64,000 bases of DNA from assembly GCF_000420865.1 (NCBI RefSeq), contig NZ_ATVT01000001.1:186001-250000 (forward strand). Direction: 5' to 3'. Position 1 is the first letter of the stretch. Every line of letters starts with the position of its first letter. Origin of the DNA: Butyrivibrio sp. XPD2006 (GTDB lineage: Bacteria; Bacillota; Clostridia; Lachnospirales; Lachnospiraceae). The notes beneath the pieces were generated by a model that was given only the letters and a program-made list of their open reading frames with translations, was not told the DNA's origin and made no database searches. The translations under genes and the position numbers were made by a program. This document shows, one piece after another, positions 36,200 through 44,422 of this stretch.

Positions 36200-37547
36200 T
36201 CTACTAAACTCCTTTATATTCTGGGGCGCGTGGATAATCATCCCTTTTATGATGGAGATTATCCCCTCTATCGGCAGTGCCATAGTCCTTATAAAAAAGA
36301 GGATCAGAAACTATCATCCGCCAAAGCCTCAGGCCTATCCGGAGATATCACTGATCATACCGGTATATAACTCCAGTGAATCCCTTCATGACTGCATCAA
36401 GTCAATTCACGAGTCGACTTATGACGACAGCAAGATAAGAGTTTATCTTGTAAACAACAGAACAAAAGATGATTCGTTTCATGTATATACTGAAGCTCAG
36501 AAGGAATTTCCCACCATCAGGATGCAGTGGCTTAACGCCAGACAGGGAAAATCCAGGGCTTTGAACATGGCGCTCTATAACAGTACAGGAAAATATATCA
36601 TAAACATTGATTCCGACGGAGTGCTGGAGAAACATGCACTTCAGAACATGGTGGATGAGTTTGAATCTGATCACACCATAGGCTGTATGACAGGGGCAAT
36701 ACTTACAATTCCTGAACAGATCGAGGAGTACAGGCATTTTTTCTCAAGACTTCTTAGACAGATCGAATTTGTTGAGTATGTCGAGGCGTTTCTGGCAGGA
36801 CGAAGCTATGCATCTGAGAATAACAACGTGTACACATTATCAGGTGCTTTCTCGGCTTTCAGAAAATCGACAGTGCTCAAGTCGCGAATGTACAACACTA
36901 ACACCATTGCAGAAGATACTCAGATCACATTCCAGATGAGATATCTCATGGGGCAGAAGGTTAAGCTCTGTGATAACGCCATATATTTTGTGGGTCCGAT
37001 AGAGGGCATGAATAAACTCTATACTCAGAGGCAGAGATGGCAAAGAGGTTCTTTGGAAGTTGCCAAGCTTTTTGATTCAAGAAGCTTTAGACCTATAAGG
37101 ATTCTCAGAGATGTAAATGTAAGGACTCTTATTTACGATCACACCTTTGCGTTTCCGAGAGTAATCTGGTGCGTTGCTCTGTTATGTCTTTTCCTGATGG
37201 GCTTTTCGACCACCATGATCGTTTATTCAACCATACTTGTAATGATCTGCTATATCATCATCGCCTATTTATATTTCATTTCAATTAATCTTTTTTTGGA
37301 GGAGTTTCCTGACATAAAGAAGTACTACAGGACTCTTTGGTGGGTGGTTCCGATCCTTCCGCTTTTTAATGTCCTGACATTCTTTATCAGACTTACCGGA
37401 ATCTTCAACAGTATGAATACCACCAGTGCATGGAAGACCAAGACACTGACCGAAGAGATAGAGGAGTACAAACAGGAAGTTAAGGCGGAAGCCATGAAAC
37501 TTACGAGCATCAGCAAGAGACTTTATTCTTTCCTGAATGAGCCATGA
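36186..37547 (+). CDS. Processive family-2 glycosyltransferase, XrtG-associated
   Basis: 453 residues: N-terminal membrane helix (about 8-30), a GT2 catalytic domain, and three to four C-terminal helices, an architecture like cellulose/hyaluronan synthases. Motifs are ISLIIPVYNSSESL, the DxD-type INIDSDGVLE, the catalytic-base EDTQITFQMR and QRQRWQRGS (QxxRW of processive enzymes). The ATG at 36186 has GAGG nine bases upstream and overlaps xrtG by 14 bases; an earlier in-frame start (36108) lies deep in xrtG. It probably polymerises and exports a glycan linked to the sorted protein. Sugar is unknown. Confidence 0.88.
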   Translation: MRINNLLNSFIFWGAWIIIPFMMEIIPSIGSAIVLIKKRIRNYHPPKPQAYPEISLIIPVYNSSESLHDCIKSIHESTYDDSKIRVYLVNNRTKDDSFHVYTEAQKEFPTIRMQWLNARQGKSRALNMALYNSTGKYIINIDSDGVLEKHALQNMVDEFESDHTIGCMTGAILTIPEQIEEYRHFFSRLLRQIEFVEYVEAFLAGRSYASENNNVYTLSGAFSAFRKSTVLKSRMYNTNTIAEDTQITFQMRYLMGQKVKLCDNAIYFVGPIEGMNKLYTQRQRWQRGSLEVAKLFDSRSFRPIRILRDVNVRTLIYDHTFAFPRVIWCVALLCLFLMGFSTTMIVYSTILVMICYIIIAYLYFISINLFLEEFPDIKKYYRTLWWVVPILPLFNVLTFFIRLTGIFNSMNTTSAWKTKTLTEEIEEYKQEVKAEAMKLTSISKRLYSFLNEP

Positions 37548-38725
37548 GTAAGAAGAAAAAGAACAAGAAAAAGTATATAAGCGTTACACTGGTGCTGATT
37601 CTGATGGCAGTTGTTGTAGCAGGCCTTGCCGGGCTCACATTCTTTGAAATGCAAAGATATGAGGACGGTCTTATTGACGTGTGCGCAACCCAGCAGGATT
37701 CGTATGTTCAGCTGGTTATTGACCAGATTAACCTGAAAGAAAACAGGACCGATCAGGAGATTATAGAGAATATCCTTAGTACTCTGGATTCTTCATCAAA
37801 CCGCTATTGGACATTTTCAAAAGAACAGACAATGCTCTATGTTAAGGATGCTCTTGAAACCAACAGATATCAGTCGCTGACGGCAAATTCATATTACAGA
37901 TCCGACTCGGCTACGAACTTTATCGATAACCTGATAGTTAATAAAGTTAATCACGAGAGAATAGAACTTGACGGAAAAGATTATATAGCAAGTGGCGCTC
38001 TTTTTGAGTACGGTGGTGAGGAATACAGGATATGTCTTTTAACAAATACCACAGTACTTCTTGATAACAATAAATTCCTGGGCTCCAAGATGGAGATGAT
38101 CATCATCTTTATCGTTGTTTATTCACTGATATTTATCATGCCTATCATTCTTACGATCATGCACAATATCATGCAGAAGAAGATATTTGAGACAGGGCAG
38201 GAACTGAAGGAAGTTAACAGTGCGGTAGAAAAATTAAATGAGAAACTGACGACGGATGAAATCTATGATAACAGGAAGAATCTCTTTTCACTTCCCACAG
38301 TCAGGCTGTTTATGGAAGAGTACAAGGATAAAAGAGCTGCCTTCCCGATTTCGTTTATCGCTTTTAGGTACGGTGACAAGGAGACTGTATCAAGATTCTT
38401 TGGAAGAAACTGTGTAACTCTTGGCAAGCATGATATCAGATTCTATGATGGCAGACTTCATCTTGCACTGATTTTAAGCGTTAAATGCAATGCAACCAAG
38501 GCAAAAGAGCTTTCCAAGGCAGTAAAGGGAGACTGTGAGTTCTTGGGAAGTGAGACAGCGGCCACTGCAACTGCCATGGAAGAGAAGTTTAACAAGATAA
38601 TGGAACGTATGGGAAATCCTCCACTGACCGGTGTTGAGACAGGAAAGGTCATGAGACCTGACAGCAGGACAGAGTCAAGATACAGAACAAAGAGCGAAAA
38701 CACAGAGGACAAGAAGAATGCGTAA
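37544..38725 (+). CDS. Two-helix membrane protein with a degenerate GGDEF-like domain
   Basis: 393 residues with a Lys-rich N-terminus, a first helix (about 14-36), an extracellular sensor-like region (about 37-183), a second helix (about 185-207), a coiled coil and a cytosolic domain. The segment SLPTVRLFMEEY...FPISFIAFRY followed by HDIRFYDGRLHLALIL resembles the start of a GGDEF fold and the region of its RxGGDEF loop, but the signature and the metal-binding Asp are missing and the domain is short. So no cyclase activity is expected; a c-di-GMP receptor or regulator is possible, recalling PelD. Its ATG overlaps the GT2 stop (ATGA). The GGDEF relation is tentative. Confidence 0.6.
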   Translation: MSKKKKNKKKYISVTLVLILMAVVVAGLAGLTFFEMQRYEDGLIDVCATQQDSYVQLVIDQINLKENRTDQEIIENILSTLDSSSNRYWTFSKEQTMLYVKDALETNRYQSLTANSYYRSDSATNFIDNLIVNKVNHERIELDGKDYIASGALFEYGGEEYRICLLTNTTVLLDNNKFLGSKMEMIIIFIVVYSLIFIMPIILTIMHNIMQKKIFETGQELKEVNSAVEKLNEKLTTDEIYDNRKNLFSLPTVRLFMEEYKDKRAAFPISFIAFRYGDKETVSRFFGRNCVTLGKHDIRFYDGRLHLALILSVKCNATKAKELSKAVKGDCEFLGSETAATATAMEEKFNKIMERMGNPPLTGVETGKVMRPDSRTESRYRTKSENTEDKKNA

Positions 38726-39185
38726 TGATGCGCTGCGAGAGTATAAGTTCAAATTGTATTTAAACGCCAATCACTTCGTTATATTCAATGGGAAAAAAGG
38801 TGAGAGTCACCCACACACCTGGGAATTTGTAATTGAGGTGCTTGTAGATAAGGACAAATTCATCAAGTTTCTTGACTTTGAGAAGGCTGTTGATGAATAT
38901 CTTGAGCCCTATCAGGACAAGCTCATCAATGATATCCCTCCTTTTGATCACGTGATACCGACGCTTGAGAATATGATGGACTACTTTGCGCCTCATTTTT
39001 ACGAGGAAGTAAAAAGAATAGGCGGACTTCTTATCAAGGTTGAAGCAAGCGAGACTCCGTCGAGAACATATATATATTCCTTCAGAGGAAGAGATGAATA
39101 CTTAAATGATCTTCAGGAGCATACAAGAAATGCTCTTGGAAATATCATACATTCAATAGTCGAAGAGAGCATAAATGAAGAATAA
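38718..39185 (+). CDS. 6-pyruvoyl-tetrahydropterin synthase-like protein B (catalytic residues absent)
   Basis: 155-residue paralogue of the protein at 32938. Zinc-type histidines are H19 (NANHFV), H31 and H33 (SHPHTW), followed by LINDIPPFDHVIPTLENM and VEASETPSRTYIY. The Cys four residues before the HxH is K27, and the Asp-His before LND reads YQDK, so the catalytic set is lost as in copy A. The C-terminus adds ~30 residues. It overlaps both neighbours (8 and 11 bases), so it is tightly coupled to the membrane proteins. A role as an adaptor in the XrtG glycan complex is inferred. Confidence 0.72.
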   Translation: MRNDALREYKFKLYLNANHFVIFNGKKGESHPHTWEFVIEVLVDKDKFIKFLDFEKAVDEYLEPYQDKLINDIPPFDHVIPTLENMMDYFAPHFYEEVKRIGGLLIKVEASETPSRTYIYSFRGRDEYLNDLQEHTRNALGNIIHSIVEESINEE

Positions 39186-41976
39186 GGTTACAAATTTCAT
39201 TGTTATAGTATTTATGTTCATATTCGGGGCAGTAATCTCCGTGGTTTTGATGGATTTTCTGGCGGCCGGAGGTCTCTACCCTTCTGGTTCTGATACTATG
39301 TACCATATTTTCAGGGGAGATGTTATCTACAAATCCCTTAACAGGCAGATGAGCATTCCTCTATATTCAAGGCTCATGTACAACGGTATTGAGTTGTTCA
39401 GATACCAGACTCCGCTTTCCCCTATACTGTTTGCGGTATGCGAATTTGCAGCCGGGGGCAACGTTTTTAGTGCATATCTTTATTATGTGTCATGCATCTT
39501 CTGTTTGGGACTTGCTGCCTGGACAATTATCGGGATGCTTCGGAAAAGACCTGTTACCGGCCTGTTATTCGGAATAATATGGTTCTTTCTGCCGAACAAT
39601 ATATACACGTTGTTTGTTGAAGGAAATATCGCGAAGTCATTGGCATATGTCTTTTTGCCATTACTGTTTTATTCGGTATATCAGTTTCTGGAAAATGGAT
39701 ATTGGGTACATATTCTGGGGGTGGTACTGGCTCTTTTCCTGATGATCCAAAGCAACTATGAATTTGCAAAGATGACAACGGTCGGGACAGTTGTCTTTCT
39801 TGTTATCTTCAGAATCTTTCAGAAAAAGAGAAGACGTATCGCAAAGATTATTGCGGGCATTGTTGTTTCGTTTTTGCTGAGCGGAATGTTTCTTGTTCCG
39901 TACATAAAGGGAAATATTGCCGCGGAAGGTGAAGAGTATGCAGCCGTATTCTTTCAGAGTATTCTTGTGACCTTGAATCCTGTGCTTAGAATGACCAAGT
40001 CACCGGAACTGGCGTATTTTGGATTGTCATTGTTTATAATTGCGATCCTTGGAGCTCTTGCCAGCAATAAATCATCTGCTCCGGGATTTATTACAGCTAT
40101 CATAATAGTTCTGCTTACTGCAGCATCGGCATATGTGGTTATCAGTATCGTTCCGGGATCGGAACTGCTTTTAATGCTGAGATTTTTGTCTATTGCGCTG
40201 GCTCTTGTTCTGATTGGAGTACTGTACTGGGACAAGCTCAGGAAGTGGGTACTGATACTGTTTATCGTTCTTATATGCGCTGACTGCGTTCCTTCATTCT
40301 ATTGGATAATCGGACAGCAGAACAACAGGGCTCCTCAGTCAAGGTATATCAAGGAGAGCGAGGATACACTGATCAAGGAGGCAAAAGAGCTCTGCGTACA
40401 GCGAATAGCTCTTTTTGACCTTTCAAGCCTTGGAGCTGAAGGCGCTTTTCTGATAAGCGATTTTGGCGGAGAGAATATGAGTGTATTCGGAAGCGGATGG
40501 CAATATTCGGCCACTTCCGGTAATACAAAGCGCCTTAACAGTGCCATGAGTGATGAGTATTTTGCTTATCTGTTTGACAGATGCATCGAACTTGGGGCAG
40601 ATACCATAATTATTCAGAAAGCACAGGCAACATATGGCGAGAGGACTCTTGTAAAACTCGATAAAGCGGCAGAGAGTCTCGGCTATGACATTATTGATGA
40701 AAATGAAGGTTATATGCTGTATCACTTAAATGTTGACGGAACCTACGGCACGAAAGCCAAATATGATGCTATAGGAATCGGATACAGTGCATACAGTCTC
40801 TCGCTGGCATTTCCCAATATCAAAGAGACCGGTGACTACTATATAGACCACTATTCATATGAGTATCTGTCACAGTTTAAAACGGTTTACCTCAGTGGAT
40901 TCTTCTATGAGGACAGAGCCAGGGCTGAGGATATGGTTAAAACTCTTTCGGAGAACGGTGTAAGGATAGTGATCCTCGCAGATGGAATGCCGGAAGACCG
41001 TGAGACCAGATCCAAGACGTTCCTTGGCGTTACCTGTAACGTTGTTCAGTTTGAGAACGGATATCCTATTCTGTATACCAGGGATTTTGGAGAAATGGAC
41101 TGTGATCTGTTCCCCAGGGGATACTCAAAGTGGGTAACTTACTATCTGAACGGACTGCAGAATGTTGGAGGAACCATTTCGGATAATAATGTTGAACTGG
41201 CATTTTTCGGTACAGGACTCAACGATAATATCTGCTACATTGGACTCAATATTCCGTTTTATTACTATCTTACTCAGGATACCAATGCAGAGAAACTAAT
41301 GCAGTGGGTAATGGGAATGGAGCCGGGGATACTTCCGGAAAGAGAGATATATCCGATATCAATAAACTATGGGACCAATGAGATCACTGTTGATTCCAAT
41401 GTCGATTATATAAATACGGGGCTTGCATATCATGACTGCTTTAATTCCGAGCAGAGCATATTTGTTGATAACGGACTTCTTATAACAAGAAGCGGAATGA
41501 CAAAGATAAGGATTGTTTATCCGTATCTTGTTGAGAGTATTATTGTGACGGCACTGGGACTTTTGATGCTGATAATACTTCTCTGGTATGTAAGAAGATC
41601 TGACCTTGTGGACAGAGGACTTATCAAGGTAAAAGCGAAGAAGGAAGAGCAAAAGGAGACAGAGGAAAAAGAGTATTACTATCCTGAATTGAAGGAAATT
41701 GAACAGGAAGAAAAGGTAGAAGATAAAGAAGATAAAGAAGATAAAGAAGAAGTAGAAGAAAAGACAGAAGAGGCTGAAGAAAAACTGACAGAAAAAATAA
41801 TTGAAAAGGAAACTGAGCAGATTATTCATGAAGAAGAGCCTGAAAATGAATCCGAAATAATTTCGGAAAAAGAGCCTCGGAAGTTAGCAGAGTCTAAATC
41901 TGAAAAGGGCACCGCTACAGACTTTGATATTCCGATTAAAGCAGGAGATGATTTCGATATTCCATTTGGAAACTGA
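39175..41976 (+). CDS. Large PTPS-related membrane protein (GT-C-like), XrtG-associated
   Basis: 933 residues. The N-terminal ~350 hold about ten helices; the first loop has PSGSDTMYHIFRGD and RLMYNGIELFRYQTPLSP, the pattern of PTPS-related membrane proteins, which look like GT-C glycosyltransferases. A large extracytoplasmic domain (about 385-780) and a last helix (about 785-805) follow, then a ~130-residue cytosolic Glu/Lys tail containing a 9-bp DNA repeat and a duplicated FDIP motif at the very end. It overlaps the PTPS-like gene B by 11 bases and is the last gene of the locus. No good terminator follows. Confidence 0.75.
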   Translation: MKNKVTNFIVIVFMFIFGAVISVVLMDFLAAGGLYPSGSDTMYHIFRGDVIYKSLNRQMSIPLYSRLMYNGIELFRYQTPLSPILFAVCEFAAGGNVFSAYLYYVSCIFCLGLAAWTIIGMLRKRPVTGLLFGIIWFFLPNNIYTLFVEGNIAKSLAYVFLPLLFYSVYQFLENGYWVHILGVVLALFLMIQSNYEFAKMTTVGTVVFLVIFRIFQKKRRRIAKIIAGIVVSFLLSGMFLVPYIKGNIAAEGEEYAAVFFQSILVTLNPVLRMTKSPELAYFGLSLFIIAILGALASNKSSAPGFITAIIIVLLTAASAYVVISIVPGSELLLMLRFLSIALALVLIGVLYWDKLRKWVLILFIVLICADCVPSFYWIIGQQNNRAPQSRYIKESEDTLIKEAKELCVQRIALFDLSSLGAEGAFLISDFGGENMSVFGSGWQYSATSGNTKRLNSAMSDEYFAYLFDRCIELGADTIIIQKAQATYGERTLVKLDKAAESLGYDIIDENEGYMLYHLNVDGTYGTKAKYDAIGIGYSAYSLSLAFPNIKETGDYYIDHYSYEYLSQFKTVYLSGFFYEDRARAEDMVKTLSENGVRIVILADGMPEDRETRSKTFLGVTCNVVQFENGYPILYTRDFGEMDCDLFPRGYSKWVTYYLNGLQNVGGTISDNNVELAFFGTGLNDNICYIGLNIPFYYYLTQDTNAEKLMQWVMGMEPGILPEREIYPISINYGTNEITVDSNVDYINTGLAYHDCFNSEQSIFVDNGLLITRSGMTKIRIVYPYLVESIIVTALGLLMLIILLWYVRRSDLVDRGLIKVKAKKEEQKETEEKEYYYPELKEIEQEEKVEDKEDKEDKEEVEEKTEEAEEKLTEKIIEKETEQIIHEEEPENESEIISEKEPRKLAESKSEKGTATDFDIPIKAGDDFDIPFGN
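41722..41748 (+). repeat. 9-bp tandem repeat in acidic tail coding region
   Basis: Three exact copies of GATAAAGAA, encoding Asp-Lys-Glu repeats in the C-terminal cytosolic tail. Confidence 0.9.
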
Positions 41977-42052
41977 AGGATTAAAACGTTTTTGCGGAAA
42001 CTGATATTACAAAAAACAGTGCCCCACTTTAGACAAATAAAGCGTTAAAACC

Positions 42053-42081
42053 TTGTATATTATTGTGCAATATGCTACAAT
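42053..42081 (+). promoter_or_regulatory. Promoter of the 42.1-kb membrane protein-hypB unit, within an imperfect dyad
   Basis: TTGTAT (42053-42058), a 17-base spacer and TACAAT (42076-42081). An imperfect 17-bp inverted repeat (TTGTGCAATATGCTACA at 42063-42079, its partner at 42089-42106) covers the spacer and half of the -10. It may be an operator or a hairpin. Confidence 0.6.
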
Positions 42082-42142
42082 AACATAATGTAGTGATATT
42101 GCGCAAAAATATAAATATGCAATGTCAAAGGAGGATTTTGTT

Positions 42143-43264
42143 ATGTTATTCCAACTCTATAGCGATGCTGCTTCTATGCAGCTCATAGGCTGGGTACTGG
42201 TGTTTGTGGGTCTTATTCTCATGAACGAGATCGGTCGTAGAACAAAGGCCGGCGGAATGTTAGTTTTTGTTATCATTCCTACAATTTTAACTATTTATTT
42301 TATTCTTGCACATGTTGGTATGTTTGGTGGCAAGGCAAACCCAACAGTTGCATACATGGACGGATGGTTCCATTATTTCAAGCTTTACGCTGCTGATATC
42401 GGTTGCGTAGGCTTCATGATGATCAAGTACAAATGGGGCATCGGCAAGGAAAAATGGTTCAAGTGGTTCCCATGGTTCATCGTTGCTGCCAACATCATGA
42501 TCGCTAATGTATCTGATATGGAGTCAGCTATCGCATCTTACAAGATCGCCGGCAACCTTTCAGGTGCTTGGTGGGCATCCAACGAAGGTGTATTCATCTA
42601 CGGCGGATGGTGGAACGTTGTTAACGCCATTGCAGGTCTTATCAACATCTTCTGTATGACAGGATGTATTCACCTTTATTCATCCAAGGACAAGAATCAT
42701 GCTGATATGCTTTGGCCTGATATGACAGTATGGTTCATTCTTGCATACGATGTATGGAATTTTGAGTACACATACCTCAACCTTCCTACACACTCATGGT
42801 ACTGTGGTGTTGCACTTCTTCTTGCTCCTACATTTGCTAACGCATTCTGGAACAAGGGCGCATGGATCCAGAACCGTGCTAATACACTTGCTATCTGGTG
42901 CATGTGGGCACAGGTTGTTCCTACATTCCAGCTTGTTGGAAGATTCCAGGCAGCACTTCCTTCAATTTACGGCGGAGCAACAGAGGCCGGTGTAAACACA
43001 GCAATGCTTTACGAGAAAGCTATTTCCCTGTATAATTCAGGTGCAGGTAAAACTGCAGCAGCCGGAGAGGCTATCTCAGCACTCGGCATCACAGCTAATC
43101 CTACAGCACAGGGCGTTGTAGCTATTCTTGCAATTGCCATTAACGTGATCTGCATGGCTGAGATCATTAAGAGATCAATCAAGATGGGCAAGAACCCTTA
43201 CTCCAACAACGTATTCGTTGGTACTAAGGACTTTGATCTTGCCATGGAAAGGGCAGAAATTTAA
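42143..43264 (+). CDS. Polytopic membrane protein, possibly DUF5692 family
   Basis: 373 residues, Trp/Phe-rich, with about nine to ten hydrophobic helices and motifs GWFHYFKLYAADIGC, WWASNEGVFIYGGWWN and AYDVWNFEYTYLNLPTHSWY. It looks like a family I recall as DUF5692 of unknown function, but I cannot check that. AAGGAGG lies just upstream of the ATG at 42143; an ATG at 42122 would place that site inside the gene. Its stop overlaps the hypB start (TAATGG), so the two are translationally coupled, suggesting a role in nickel, hydrogen or electron-transfer physiology. Confidence 0.7.
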   Translation: MLFQLYSDAASMQLIGWVLVFVGLILMNEIGRRTKAGGMLVFVIIPTILTIYFILAHVGMFGGKANPTVAYMDGWFHYFKLYAADIGCVGFMMIKYKWGIGKEKWFKWFPWFIVAANIMIANVSDMESAIASYKIAGNLSGAWWASNEGVFIYGGWWNVVNAIAGLINIFCMTGCIHLYSSKDKNHADMLWPDMTVWFILAYDVWNFEYTYLNLPTHSWYCGVALLLAPTFANAFWNKGAWIQNRANTLAIWCMWAQVVPTFQLVGRFQAALPSIYGGATEAGVNTAMLYEKAISLYNSGAGKTAAAGEAISALGITANPTAQGVVAILAIAINVICMAEIIKRSIKMGKNPYSNNVFVGTKDFDLAMERAEI

Positions 43265-43932
43265 TGGATAACATCAGAGTTATTGAAGTAAAAAGAAGTG
43301 TTTTTGAGAGTAACGACCAGGATGCAGAGAGACTACGAGGAGAACTTAAGGAATCTAAGACATTTCTTTTGAACCTGATGTCATCCCCGGGGTCAGGTAA
43401 GACAACAACTCTTACCAGGACTATTGAGGCCCTTAAGGATAAATACAGAATTGGTGTAATGGAAGCGGACATCGATTCAGACGTTGATGCCAAGACTATA
43501 GCAGCTACAGGAGTTAAGTCAATTCAGCTTCATACCGGTGGAATGTGCCACCTGGATGCTGATATGACAAGACAGGGACTTAAAGAGCTGGGTCTTGAGG
43601 ATGTTGATTTTGCAATCCTTGAAAACGTTGGAAATCTTGTATGTCCTGCTGAATTTGATACCGGCAGCACCAAGAATGCCATGATACTCTCAGTTCCTGA
43701 GGGACATGACAAGCCCCTGAAGTATCCGCTTATGTTCTCTATCTGTGATGTTGTACTTATCAACAAGATAGACGTAATGCCATACTTCGACTTCGATCTT
43801 GAGAAGTGCAAGGAGTACATCCATATGCGCAATCCCAAGGCTAAGGTTATTCCTATCTGTGCCAAGACAGGCGAGGGAATAGAGGAATGGGCTAAGTGGC
43901 TTTCAGAGAATATCGATGAGAGTATCAAGTAA
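43264..43932 (+). CDS. hypB: Hydrogenase nickel-incorporation GTPase HypB
   Basis: 222-residue SIMIBI GTPase that delivers nickel to NiFe-hydrogenase together with HypA. Walker A is SSPGSGKTT; metal-site residues occur in HTGGMCHLDADM; LENVGNLVCPAEFD and INKIDVMPY follow. The His-rich nickel-storage N-terminus of some HypBs is absent. It overlaps the preceding membrane protein by one base and is followed by a terminator and then hypA. No hydrogenase subunits or hypCDEF are in the window, so the client is elsewhere. Confidence 0.96.
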   Translation: MDNIRVIEVKRSVFESNDQDAERLRGELKESKTFLLNLMSSPGSGKTTTLTRTIEALKDKYRIGVMEADIDSDVDAKTIAATGVKSIQLHTGGMCHLDADMTRQGLKELGLEDVDFAILENVGNLVCPAEFDTGSTKNAMILSVPEGHDKPLKYPLMFSICDVVLINKIDVMPYFDFDLEKCKEYIHMRNPKAKVIPICAKTGEGIEEWAKWLSENIDESIK

Positions 43933-43959
43933 ATAATCATTGGCAAAGAGACTATAGAG

Positions 43960-44011
43960 ATGCCGGGCGATAAACAGGGGAAGTTTATGCGTTATCGCTC
44001 GGCATTTTTTT
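43960..44011 (+). terminator. Terminator between hypB and hypA
   Basis: A 14-bp stem ATGCCGGGCGATAA/TTATCGCTCGGCAT (43960-43973 with 43992-44005, one G-T pair) with a run of seven Ts ending at 44011. Placed between two genes of one pathway, it may only partly terminate. Confidence 0.85.
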
Positions 44012-44042
44012 CGAAAAAATTAAAAGGCAGACAGGTAAAAAC

Positions 44043-44387
44043 ATGCATGAATTAGGAGTTGTTTTTCGCATAATAGACGATCTTACGGAACTTGGAAAAG
44101 AGAACGAACTTGAGAAAATTCATTCGGTTACTCTGCAGCTGGGAGAGGTGTCCGGCGTTGTTCCATCGCTTCTTACAGACGCATGGAAATGGGCTGCAAA
44201 CAGGACAGAGCTTATGAAAGACTCAGAGCTTATCATAGAAACCCTTCCTGCTGTGACCTATTGTGAGGACTGTAAGAGCGAATACGAAACTGTGACATAT
44301 GGCAAGATATGTCCCAATTGCGGAAGCGAGCACACCTATCTCTTGAAGGGAAACGAATTCATGATAAAAGAGATAGCGGCTACATAA
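44043..44387 (+). CDS. hypA: Hydrogenase maturation nickel metallochaperone HypA
   Basis: 114 residues beginning with the nickel-binding MHE, with the structural zinc site CEDC...CPNC (about residues 78-98). It partners with HypB to insert nickel. It begins 31 bases after the terminator following hypB; only a weak upstream site (AAAAGGCAG) is visible. The next gene, a large flavoprotein, starts 35 bases later. Confidence 0.95.
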   Translation: MHELGVVFRIIDDLTELGKENELEKIHSVTLQLGEVSGVVPSLLTDAWKWAANRTELMKDSELIIETLPAVTYCEDCKSEYETVTYGKICPNCGSEHTYLLKGNEFMIKEIAAT

Positions 44388-44422
44388 ACTATTTGTCAAA
44401 TCAAGAAAGATGAGGGTAAGAG

